From assembly GCA_934647235.1 (NCBI GenBank), contig CAKUFG010000018.1:1-58006 (forward strand): DNA of 58,006 nucleotides. Direction: 5' to 3'. The first letter of the stretch is position 1, and each line of letters begins with the position of its first letter. Positions 26,352 through 33,406 of this stretch are shown one piece after another. The position numbers and the translations under genes were made by a program. The notes under the pieces are model-generated. The model worked only from the letters and a program-made list of their open reading frames with translations. It had not been told where the DNA came from and made no database searches. This stretch comes from an uncultured Clostridia bacterium (GTDB lineage Bacteria; Bacillota; Clostridia; Christensenellales; Aristaeellaceae).

Positions 26352-27764
26352 TCAAGGGGTTTTCTGCAGCGCCTGATCGATGGCCTGCGCGGCCCTCTTG
26401 CCCGCGCCCATGGCCAATATCACCGTCGCCGCGCCCGTCACCGCATCGCCGCCCGCGTATACGCCGGGCCGCGAGGTTGCGCCGGTATCCTCATCGGCAA
26501 TGATGCCGCCCCAGCGGTTGACCGCCAGACCTTCCGTGGTGTTCTTGATCAGAGGATTGGGCGAGGTGCCCAGCGCCATGATCACGCAGTCGGTTTCCCA
26601 GATAAACTCGCTGCCCGGCGCTTCCACAGGACGGCGGCGGCCGCGCTCGTCGGGCTCGCCCAGCTCCATGCGGATTACCTCCATCGCCCGGACGCTGCCG
26701 TTCTTAGGATCGCGCGGGTCGTCCGGATTCTCATAGCCCAGGATGCGCACAGGATTGCACAGCAGATGCAGCGTTACGCCCTCCTCCACCGCGTGATCCA
26801 ATTCCTCCCGGCGGGCGGGCAGCTCCTCCAGCGAGCGGCGATAGAACAAATCCACCTTGCTGCCCAGCCGCAGCGCCGTACGCGCCGCGTCCATGGCCAC
26901 GTTGCCGCCGCCGATGACCGCCACGCGCCCGCCGCGCAGGATGGGCGTGGCCGCGTCGGGACGATATGCCTTCATCAGGTTGGCGCGGGTCAGGAACTCG
27001 TTGGCGCAGTACACGCCGCGCAGACCCTCGCCCTCAATGCCCATAAAGCGCGGCAGCCCCGCGCCCGAGCCGATAAACACCGCCTCAAAGCCGTCGGCAA
27101 ACAGCTCGTCCACCGTCAGCGTCTTGCCGATGACCACGTTGGTTTCGAGCTTCACGCCCAGCGCGCGCAGGTTTTCCACCTCCCGCGCCACGATAGCCTT
27201 GGGCAGGCGGAACTCCGGAATGCCGTAGCTGAGCACTCCGCCCGGCGCGTGCAGCGCCTCAAACACCGTCACCTGATACCCGCGCCGCGCCAATTCGCCC
27301 GCGCAGGTAAGACCAGAGGGGCCGGAGCCCACCACCGCCGCGCGATGGCCGTTTGGCGCGAGGCGCTCCGGCTGCTCAGGATGATGCGCCAAATGCCAGT
27401 CCGCCGCAAAGCGCTCCAGTCTGCCGATGGCGACCGGCTCAAGCTTCACGCCCAGGGTGCACTTGCTTTCACACTGCGATTCCTGCGGGCACACGCGGCC
27501 GCACACGGCGGGCAGGGCGGAATCCTGCGCGATCACCTGATACGCACCCTCATAATCGCCCACCTTGATATGGGCAATGAAATCAGGAATCTGGATATTG
27601 ACCGGGCAGCCCTGCACGCAGGGGCGGTTTTTGCAGTTCAGGCAGCGCGCGGCCTCCTGCCTGGCCAGCGCCACGGGATAGCCCAGCGCCACCTCGTCAA
27701 AGTTATGCACGCGCACCCCGGCCTCCTGCGTGGGCATGGGGTACTTTTTTGCTTCAATCGCCAT
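26352..27764 (-). CDS. nfnB: NfnB-like NADPH-dependent ferredoxin oxidoreductase subunit (GltD/GltA family)
   Basis: The 470-residue flavoprotein has an N-terminal double 4Fe-4S domain (CLNCKNRPCVQGCPVNI near 38-54, then CGRVCPQESQCESKCT). A GSGPSGLTCAGELARRG FAD-binding loop and a second dinucleotide fold (VAVIGGGNVAMDAART) for NADPH follow. With NfnA it forms the bifurcating NADH-dependent reduced ferredoxin:NADP+ oxidoreductase of clostridia, or a related glutamate synthase-type enzyme; no large glutamate synthase subunit is nearby. ATG 27764 follows AGGGGAGG; the upstream ATG lies inside nfnA. The genes are separated by two bases. Confidence 0.9.
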   Translation of the reverse strand: MAIEAKKYPMPTQEAGVRVHNFDEVALGYPVALARQEAARCLNCKNRPCVQGCPVNIQIPDFIAHIKVGDYEGAYQVIAQDSALPAVCGRVCPQESQCESKCTLGVKLEPVAIGRLERFAADWHLAHHPEQPERLAPNGHRAAVVGSGPSGLTCAGELARRGYQVTVFEALHAPGGVLSYGIPEFRLPKAIVAREVENLRALGVKLETNVVIGKTLTVDELFADGFEAVFIGSGAGLPRFMGIEGEGLRGVYCANEFLTRANLMKAYRPDAATPILRGGRVAVIGGGNVAMDAARTALRLGSKVDLFYRRSLEELPARREELDHAVEEGVTLHLLCNPVRILGYENPDDPRDPKNGSVRAMEVIRMELGEPDERGRRRPVEAPGSEFIWETDCVIMALGTSPNPLIKNTTEGLAVNRWGGIIADEDTGATSRPGVYAGGDAVTGAATVILAMGAGKRAAQAIDQALQKTP

Positions 27765-27766
27765 TT

Positions 27767-28624
27767 TTACGCCTCCCCTGCCTGAGCCAGCAGGCTGCAT
27801 ACATGCTCGCGCGCCGCGCGCTCAAATGGCGCGTACATGCGGCTGCGCGCCATGGCCTCGTCAAAATCCACCTCGTATCCGTCAAAGTCCGGCCCATCCA
27901 CGCAGGCAAAGCGCGCAACGCGCTGCCCATCCCGCACCAGCGTCAGGCGGCAGCCGCCGCACATGCCCGTGCCGTCGATCATGATGGGATTCATGGACAC
28001 CGTCACCGGCACGCCGTAGGGGCGCGCGGTTGCTGCAACATACTTCATCATCACCAGCGGGCCGATGGCAAAAATGCGGTCAAACGTTTCGCCCGCCGCC
28101 AGCATTTCGCCCAGCGGTGCAGTCACATTGCCGCGTCTGCTCAGGCTCCCGTCGTCGGTGGTCAATATCAGCTTGTCCGAGCAGGCAGCGAAGTCCTTTT
28201 GCAATATTGCCTGCTCCGCGCCGCGAAAGCCGATGATGCTCGTAACGTTCGCGCCCTGGGCATGCAGCGCCTGCGCGATAGGCAGGGCAATGGCGCAGCC
28301 CACGCCGCCGCCGACCACGCATACGCGCTGGAGGCCCGCAAGCTCCGTCGCCGTGCCCAGCGGGCCGACAAAATCGGGAATGCTCTCCCCCGCCGCCTTT
28401 TGCCCCAGCAGCAGGGTAGTTGCGCCGACCATCTGAAAAATAATGCGCACCGTGCCTGCCTGTTCATCACAGCCCGCAATAGTCAGCGGAATGCGCTCGC
28501 CCAGTTCGTCCACCCGCAGGATGATAAACTGCCCCGGCCGGGCCTTGCGCGCCACCAGCGGCGCCTGGATATCCATTTGAATCACGCTGGCATTCAGCGC
28601 GGTTTTTTGCACAATGCGATACAT
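27767..28624 (-). CDS. nfnA: NfnA-like sulfide dehydrogenase/dihydroorotate dehydrogenase electron-transfer subunit
   Basis: The 285-residue protein has a ferredoxin reductase FAD domain (RPGQFIILRV, residues 29-38; IPLTIAG), an NAD-binding domain (VCVVGGGVGCAIALPIA) and a C-terminal 2Fe-2S site in DGTGMCGGCRLTL with the later CVDGPDFDG. This is the small Nfn subunit that handles NAD(H) and passes electrons to NfnB. AAGGAG lies 8 nt before the ATG, and the operon promoter is at 28677-28705. Confidence 0.9.
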   Translation of the reverse strand: MYRIVQKTALNASVIQMDIQAPLVARKARPGQFIILRVDELGERIPLTIAGCDEQAGTVRIIFQMVGATTLLLGQKAAGESIPDFVGPLGTATELAGLQRVCVVGGGVGCAIALPIAQALHAQGANVTSIIGFRGAEQAILQKDFAACSDKLILTTDDGSLSRRGNVTAPLGEMLAAGETFDRIFAIGPLVMMKYVAATARPYGVPVTVSMNPIMIDGTGMCGGCRLTLVRDGQRVARFACVDGPDFDGYEVDFDEAMARSRMYAPFERAAREHVCSLLAQAGEA

Positions 28625-28676
28625 AGGCTGGCTCCTTTATGGTTTTTCCGCAGAAGCGGCAGAAATTTCCTATTCT

Positions 28677-28705
28677 ATTGTAAATCCCCTGCGGCAGGCT
28701 TTCAA
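28677..28705 (-). promoter_or_regulatory. Promoter of the nfn-polyferredoxin operon
   Basis: Minus strand: TTGAAA (28705-28700), 17-nt spacer, TACAAT (28682-28677). Confidence 0.65.
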
Positions 28706-28745
28706 GAACAAAAGAGAAAAAAAGCAGGACAAAGACGAGTCTGAA

Positions 28746-28783
28746 TACAAAGGACGTCCGGCAATCGTCGGACGTCCTTTGTA
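28746..28783 (-). terminator. Terminator of the foldase gene
   Basis: Perfect 15-bp stem (TACAAAGGACGTCCG and complement) with an 8-nt loop, placed just after the minus-strand stop at 28799. Confidence 0.82.
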
Positions 28784-28798
28784 TAAATGCGTCAATCG

Positions 28799-30334
28799 TT
28801 AGTTTTCAGCGGGAGCCTGGGTCGCGTCGGCCTCGGCAGCGGGCGCGTCGGTAGCGGCGGCGTTGTCCTGAACAGGCTCGGCTTCGGGCTGGGCTGTCGC
28901 CTGCGCGGCAGCTTCTTCCTCGGCAGCCGCAGCCTCGGCCTGGGCCTGCGCAGCGTCAATCGCATCCTGATAGGTAACGATGTTCATTTCAGCCTTCCAG
29001 GCTTCCAGGCCGGCATTATAAGCCTCATTCACCTTGTTGCTGACCAGATAATCAGAAATCTCCTGATGAATTTCGTCCGTCATCACCAGGCCGCCTTCCA
29101 TATCGGCCAGATAGTAGAGCACATGCACGCCGTTCTGACCGATCACGGGATCGCTGTAATCGCCCACCTTGGCCATGCGCTCCTGGAACGCGCCCTGAGT
29201 GAAGGCCGAATCGTAGATGATGCTTTCCTTATGCACGGGATAGCCCTTTTCCAGGTTGGTCACATCCTTCATGCCGGGATCTTTGCCATACTCCACAATC
29301 AGGTTTTTGAAGTCCTCGCCCTTTTCCAGGCGGGCGTAGATATCATCCAGCTGGGGCTGCACATAGGCCAGCACCGCTTCGCGGGCGGCGTCCAGCGCGG
29401 TTTTGGCGGCGGCAACAGCTTCCTCGTCGGGCGTTTCAGCGCCTTCGGCCTCGTCGTAGGCGTTCTCCGCATCGGTATAAGCGGTCAGCAGATCATTATC
29501 CACCTTCAGCAGGATGTGCAGAATAGCGCGATAGCCCTCGGGCATATACCAGCTTTCATAGCCGTAATACTGGGTATAGAACTCGTACATGGGCACGTTG
29601 CCCTCGTACTGCTGGCGGTACTGCTCGCCATACTGATTGAACACGGCGGTAATTTCATCCTCGGTGGGGGTATAGCCGTCGGCAAGCTGCTGATCCAGGC
29701 GGTTGTATTCCTCCTCGAGCATCAGGTTTTCCAGCAAGGTATCCTGGCTGTAGCCCTGGGCGGTATAGTAGGCGACGGCCTGCTGGCGCAGGGTATCACG
29801 CTGCTCCTGCGTGTCCTCAGTCAGATAATACTCTACGTAATTGTTCAGCGCTTCTTCCCACTGCGCGGCGGCCTCGTTGGCAAAGGCGGCCTTTTCATCG
29901 TCAGTAAACTGATCCAGGCCGGCCTGGGCGATGTGGTGCTTGATGACCTCCTGGTTGAGCAGGTAGGTCACGGCGCTGTTGTAATCGTTTTCCTTTTCGG
30001 TATAGCCATAATTATACAGCAAACCGGCGATTTTCTGCACATCGGAAAGCAGGATCTGCTTGTCGCCCGCCTGCGCCAGCACAGGGTTTTCTGCCGTCAG
30101 ATCAGCGGCAGCGGGCACATCGGTCGTTTCAGGCACAGCGGTAACAGGCGCTACGGTAGGCGCGTCGGTAGGCTCCTGGGTGGGTTCTTCCGTGGGCGCT
30201 TCGGTCACAGCCGGGGTTTCCGTCGGCTGTGAGGCCGCAGGCTTATCCGCCGCCCAGGGCTTCACAATCAGCAGCACGGCGGCAATCACGATCAGCGCCG
30301 CACAGAGAGCAAGGATTTTGTTCTTGGATTTCAT
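28799..30334 (-). CDS. PrsA/SurA-like peptidyl-prolyl isomerase (parvulin-type foldase)
   Basis: The 511-residue protein has an N-terminal membrane anchor (about 7-25) and a Thr/Pro/Glu-rich linker (about 33-80). A SurA_N-type helical domain follows, then a parvulin-like domain (about 265-420, YRAILHILLKV, LEKGEDFKNLIVEYGKDPG, VIGQNGVHVLYYL). An Ala/Glu-rich C-terminus (about 455-511) ends the protein. It should help exported proteins fold outside the membrane. A long Ala/Glu insert inside the parvulin domain (about 295-325) is unusual. AAGGGA precedes the ATG. Its promoter shares a 12-base block with that of trigger factor. Confidence 0.87.
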   Translation of the reverse strand: MKSKNKILALCAALIVIAAVLLIVKPWAADKPAASQPTETPAVTEAPTEEPTQEPTDAPTVAPVTAVPETTDVPAAADLTAENPVLAQAGDKQILLSDVQKIAGLLYNYGYTEKENDYNSAVTYLLNQEVIKHHIAQAGLDQFTDDEKAAFANEAAAQWEEALNNYVEYYLTEDTQEQRDTLRQQAVAYYTAQGYSQDTLLENLMLEEEYNRLDQQLADGYTPTEDEITAVFNQYGEQYRQQYEGNVPMYEFYTQYYGYESWYMPEGYRAILHILLKVDNDLLTAYTDAENAYDEAEGAETPDEEAVAAAKTALDAAREAVLAYVQPQLDDIYARLEKGEDFKNLIVEYGKDPGMKDVTNLEKGYPVHKESIIYDSAFTQGAFQERMAKVGDYSDPVIGQNGVHVLYYLADMEGGLVMTDEIHQEISDYLVSNKVNEAYNAGLEAWKAEMNIVTYQDAIDAAQAQAEAAAAEEEAAAQATAQPEAEPVQDNAAATDAPAAEADATQAPAEN

Positions 30335-30384
30335 GGTTCAAATTCCCTTCTTCATTTCAGCCGTTCAGGGCCTTATCGCCTGCT

Positions 30385-30413
30385 ATTATGGCACATTCGC
30401 CCGGCCGGTGCAA
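30385..30413 (-). promoter_or_regulatory. Promoter of the foldase gene
   Basis: Minus strand: TTGCAC (30413-30408), 17-nt spacer, CATAAT (30390-30385) with a TGC extended -10. The stretch AAAACGCTTGCA around the -35 recurs at the tig promoter. Confidence 0.7.
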
Positions 30414-30473
30414 GCGTTTTCCGGGTTTTGCAAAAATGTTACAAACCAGACACATTTTCATGCCCCGCGCGGT

Positions 30474-30502
30474 TTGCAAAACGCCGCCGCATCCGTTATA
30501 AT
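30474..30502 (+). promoter_or_regulatory. Plus-strand promoter-like site at the 3' end of tadA
   Basis: TTGCAA at 30474-30479, 17-nt spacer, TATAAT at 30497-30502. It points into tadA in the antisense direction; there is no plus-strand gene directly behind it. It could make an antisense transcript or be chance. Confidence 0.4.
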
Positions 30503-30954
30503 GAAGGAGCGTTTTTCCCGCGCCGCTTTTCGAAGAAAGCGCGCAGCAGCCGGGCGCATTCCTCCTCCAGTACCCCGCCCGCGCAGGGCACGCGGTGGAA
30601 GAAGGCCGGATCGTGCGGCAGATCGTACACGCTGCCGCAGCAGCCCTGCCGCGCGTCATACGCGCCGAAAACGCAGCCGTCCAATTGCGCCATTACCATC
30701 GCCCCGGCGCACATGGGGCAGGGCTCCAGCGTTACATACAGCGTGCAGCCGCTCAGCCGCCGGGTATGCAAGGCGCGGCAGGCGCGCTCCATGGCCAGCA
30801 TTTCAGCGTGCGCCAGCGGGCTGTCATGCGCCTCGCGCTCGTTATGGGCGCTGGCAATCACCTGCCCATCGCGCACAATCACCGCGCCCACCGGCACGTC
30901 GCTGCCGCTCTGCGCGGCCTGCGCAAGGGCCAGACGCATGAATTGCTCGTGCAT
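30496..30954 (-). CDS. tadA: tRNA-specific adenosine deaminase
   Basis: This enzyme converts A34 to inosine in tRNA-Arg(ACG), letting it read CGU, CGC and CGA. The 152-residue protein has the zinc deaminase signature: HAE (49-51, with catalytic Glu51) and PCPMC (Cys79 and Cys82), which with His49 bind zinc. ATG 30954 follows AGGATGG. A tRNA-Arg(CCG) that covers CGG is encoded elsewhere in the window at 52118-52194. Confidence 0.93.
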   Translation of the reverse strand: MHEQFMRLALAQAAQSGSDVPVGAVIVRDGQVIASAHNEREAHDSPLAHAEMLAMERACRALHTRRLSGCTLYVTLEPCPMCAGAMVMAQLDGCVFGAYDARQGCCGSVYDLPHDPAFFHRVPCAGGVLEEECARLLRAFFEKRRGKNAPSL

Positions 30955-31018
30955 TTTCTCACCATCCTACTATTGCATTTTAGCATGACCGCCCCCAAAG
31001 GGCAAGGAGGTTTTTGTT

Positions 31019-31579
31019 ATGACCAACGCCGTATTGGATACCATCGCCGCGCGCCGCAGCCACCGTGTTTATCAGGATACCCCCGTCACCCAGGCCCAGC
31101 TGGACGCGCTGCTGACCGCCTGCCTGCAATCCCCCAGCGCCGTCAACCGGCAGCCCTGGCATATTTCCGTGGTGCGCGATAAGCAATTGCTTTCCGATAT
31201 CAACGATGCCACCCGCGAGGGCATGATGCGCATGGAAGCGGGGAAGCGCAGCCCGCGCTTTGAGGATAAAAAGTTCGATGTGTTCTACAACGCGCCGCTG
31301 GTGCTGTTTCTCTCGGCCGATCCTGCCTGGCTCTACAGCATGATGGACTGCGGCATCGCAGTGCAGAATATCGCCCTGGCCGCCGAAAGCATGGGCCTGG
31401 GCAGTGTGATCCTGGGCCTGCCGCGCGAGGCCTTCAAGGGCGAGCGTGCCGATGAGTTCCGCCGCCGCCTGTGCTTCCTGCCGGGCGAGGACTTTGCCAT
31501 TGCCATCGCCGTCGGCGTGCCCGGCGATACCAGGGCCGCGCATTCCGTGCATGACGGCCACATCAGCTACATCGGCTGA
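31019..31579 (+). CDS. Nitroreductase-family flavoprotein
   Basis: The 186-residue protein has the FMN-binding start of the family (IAARRSHRVYQDTPV, residues 9-23), SPSAVNRQPWH (about 39-49) and the C-terminal MGLGSVILGLP segment. Such enzymes reduce nitro-compounds, quinones or flavins with NAD(P)H; the substrate here cannot be told. AAGGAGG is 8 nt before the ATG. The next gene follows 8 nt after its stop and may be co-transcribed. Confidence 0.88.
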   Translation: MTNAVLDTIAARRSHRVYQDTPVTQAQLDALLTACLQSPSAVNRQPWHISVVRDKQLLSDINDATREGMMRMEAGKRSPRFEDKKFDVFYNAPLVLFLSADPAWLYSMMDCGIAVQNIALAAESMGLGSVILGLPREAFKGERADEFRRRLCFLPGEDFAIAIAVGVPGDTRAAHSVHDGHISYIG

Positions 31580-31587
31580 GGCTGCCT

Positions 31588-32733
31588 ATGCGCCGGGCAC
31601 TGATTTTTTTGCTGATTCTGACCCTGCTGCCCCTGTGCGCGGGCACGCAGCTGATCGCGCTGAACATCGGCAAGGCGGACTGCCTGCTGCTGCAGACGCA
31701 GGGCAAAGCCTATCTGATCGATACCGGCTGGGAGCGCACCAGCGCCGCGCTGCTGGAGCTGCTGCGCCGCAGCGGCGTTACGCATCTGGACGGAGTATTC
31801 CTCTCCCACTGCGACCGCGACCATTACGGCGGCCTGCAGGCGCTGGCACAAAGCGATATCCAGGTGGACGCCTGGTACGCCGCCGCCATCTATTATGATA
31901 TTCCAAGCGCCGGCCATCCCATGATCGCCGCGGCCGCGCTGCGCGGGCAGGAGGTATCCTGGCTGCGCGCGGGCGATGAAATCCGCATTTCGGATCAGGC
32001 AGCCTTCCGCGTGATCGGCCCGCTGACCCAGGATACGCAGAATGAAAACAACAACTCGCTGGTGCTGCATGTGCAGACGGCGGACGGCAGCATCCTGCTG
32101 ACCGGCGATATGAAGCTGGACGAGGAATACGCATTGCTGGAAGCGGGCGTTGTGCCTGCCTGCGATGTGCTGAAGGTGCCCTTTCACGGCGACAACAGCG
32201 CCGCCAGCCGCAGCTTTCTGGAGAAGGTATCCCCGAAGGCCGCCGTCATCTGCACCGCCACCCGCGAGGAGCCCGATACCCCCGCGCGCTCGCTGCTCAA
32301 ATCCCTGGGGCTGCTGAATATTGCCTATGCCGTCACGCAGGATTACACGCGCGGCGTATGCGTAACGCTCAGCAGCGGAACGGTCGCGTTCAGCGATATC
32401 GTATGGGATACGCCCGATTATTCCGCTTCCGTGCGCCTGAAGCTGAGCAACGACGATCATATCCTGACACTGCAGAACAGCAGCGCGCAGGATATCTCGC
32501 TCGATGGCTGGACGCTGTACGTCAGCCGCAGCAAAGCCTGCTACACCCTGCCAGAGGGCGCGGTGCTGCCCGCCAACGGCGTATACAAAATCGGCGCGCG
32601 CGCCACGGAAAAGCCCGTATCGCTGCAATTGGATGTAAAACGCCTGTGGCACAAATCGCGCTACGATCAGCTGATGCTCTACGATGCGACGGGCGCGCTG
32701 GCGGCCGTCACCGATAACGGCATGCCCGAATAG
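31588..32733 (+). CDS. Secreted metallo-beta-lactamase-fold hydrolase (ComEC-C-like) with lamin-tail domain
   Basis: The 381-residue protein has a signal peptide (about 1-18) and a metallo-hydrolase domain like that of ComEC's C-terminus (LNIGKADCLLLQ, LIDTGWE, SHCDRDHYGGL, LTGDMKLDEE, VPFHGDNSA). A C-terminal domain of about 90 residues (290-381, LQNSSAQDISLDGWTLYV, LPEGAVLPANGVYKIG) resembles lamin-tail domains that often sit on secreted nucleases and hydrolases. The HxxxDH zinc motif is intact. An extracellular nuclease or phosphodiesterase role is plausible. No strong ribosome site (GAGG) precedes the start, so coupling to the nitroreductase gene is possible. Confidence 0.82.
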   Translation: MRRALIFLLILTLLPLCAGTQLIALNIGKADCLLLQTQGKAYLIDTGWERTSAALLELLRRSGVTHLDGVFLSHCDRDHYGGLQALAQSDIQVDAWYAAAIYYDIPSAGHPMIAAAALRGQEVSWLRAGDEIRISDQAAFRVIGPLTQDTQNENNNSLVLHVQTADGSILLTGDMKLDEEYALLEAGVVPACDVLKVPFHGDNSAASRSFLEKVSPKAAVICTATREEPDTPARSLLKSLGLLNIAYAVTQDYTRGVCVTLSSGTVAFSDIVWDTPDYSASVRLKLSNDDHILTLQNSSAQDISLDGWTLYVSRSKACYTLPEGAVLPANGVYKIGARATEKPVSLQLDVKRLWHKSRYDQLMLYDATGALAAVTDNGMPE

Positions 32734-32782
32734 GATGCACAGGGAGGGCTTCGCCCCTCCACTCCTGCAAGGAGGTGTATCC

Positions 32783-33373
32783 ATGAATTTTTCCGATTCC
32801 TGCCGCTGCGGCCGCCCGTCCGAGCGCCCCGCGCCGCCCTGCGCGCCTGCCTGCGGCTTTCTGATGCAGCAAATCGTGGGCAGCGGGCGCACCCAGCTGC
32901 GCTGCGAGCGCTTTTCCCTGCCGCTGTGCGGCGTGCCTGATTCCCTTTGTCCGCCCCTTCGCGTGCTGGATGTATGCGCGTCCGGCCCCTGTGAGGAGGT
33001 TGGCCGCTCCTTCTGCGGCTGCGGCGGTGTGGAGCTGCGCGTGCGCATTCCCCTGTCGGTTACGCTGTGCGATCAGCGCGGCTGCCGGTCTGAGGGCTGC
33101 TCCAGCATCGAGGCGTCTGTCGCCGTGCGTCTGGGCTGCGGTGCGGAGCGCGGCGCGCAGTACGTTGCCTGCGCCCATGTGCGCCTGGCGCGCGGGGGCG
33201 AAAGCGCGCCCTGCGACTGCGTTCAGGCGGCGCTGGATGTGTGCGTGCAGGCGTGGGCCGTATGCTGCCGCGCCATGGCCGCGCCGGGACAATGCGCGCC
33301 CGAATGTCCGCCGCCCCTGCCCCTGTATCCCCAGCCCTGCTTTCCCCCGCGCGACCCCTGGCGGCCGCGCTGA
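32783..33373 (+). CDS. Cysteine-rich hypothetical protein
   Basis: I do not recognise this 196-residue protein. It is very rich in cysteine (over two dozen, many as CxC, CxxxC or CC: CRCG, CGCG, CDC, CC) and ends in a Pro-rich tail (CPPPLPLYPQPCFPPRDP). There is no signal peptide. Cys-rich soluble proteins of this type in spore formers are often coat components cross-linked by disulfides or metal, but this is only a guess. GCAAGGAGG precedes the ATG at 32783; the upstream frame from 32684 overlaps the previous gene and is rejected. It sits between the metallo-hydrolase and a large repeat protein. Confidence 0.65.
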   Translation: MNFSDSCRCGRPSERPAPPCAPACGFLMQQIVGSGRTQLRCERFSLPLCGVPDSLCPPLRVLDVCASGPCEEVGRSFCGCGGVELRVRIPLSVTLCDQRGCRSEGCSSIEASVAVRLGCGAERGAQYVACAHVRLARGGESAPCDCVQAALDVCVQAWAVCCRAMAAPGQCAPECPPPLPLYPQPCFPPRDPWRPR

Positions 33374-33406
33374 TGATCAAAAGTTCACTTGTACGGAGGC
33401 TAATCT

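Noticed and set aside
25869..27785. 638-residue plus-strand open frame across nfnB and the CXXC gene
   Set aside because: Antisense shadow; no ribosome site or recognisable domain.
30335..30495. Possible SRP RNA downstream of tadA, as in Bacillus
   Set aside because: The conserved GGTCAGG and GGAAGCAGC motifs are absent; the gap only holds the foldase promoter.
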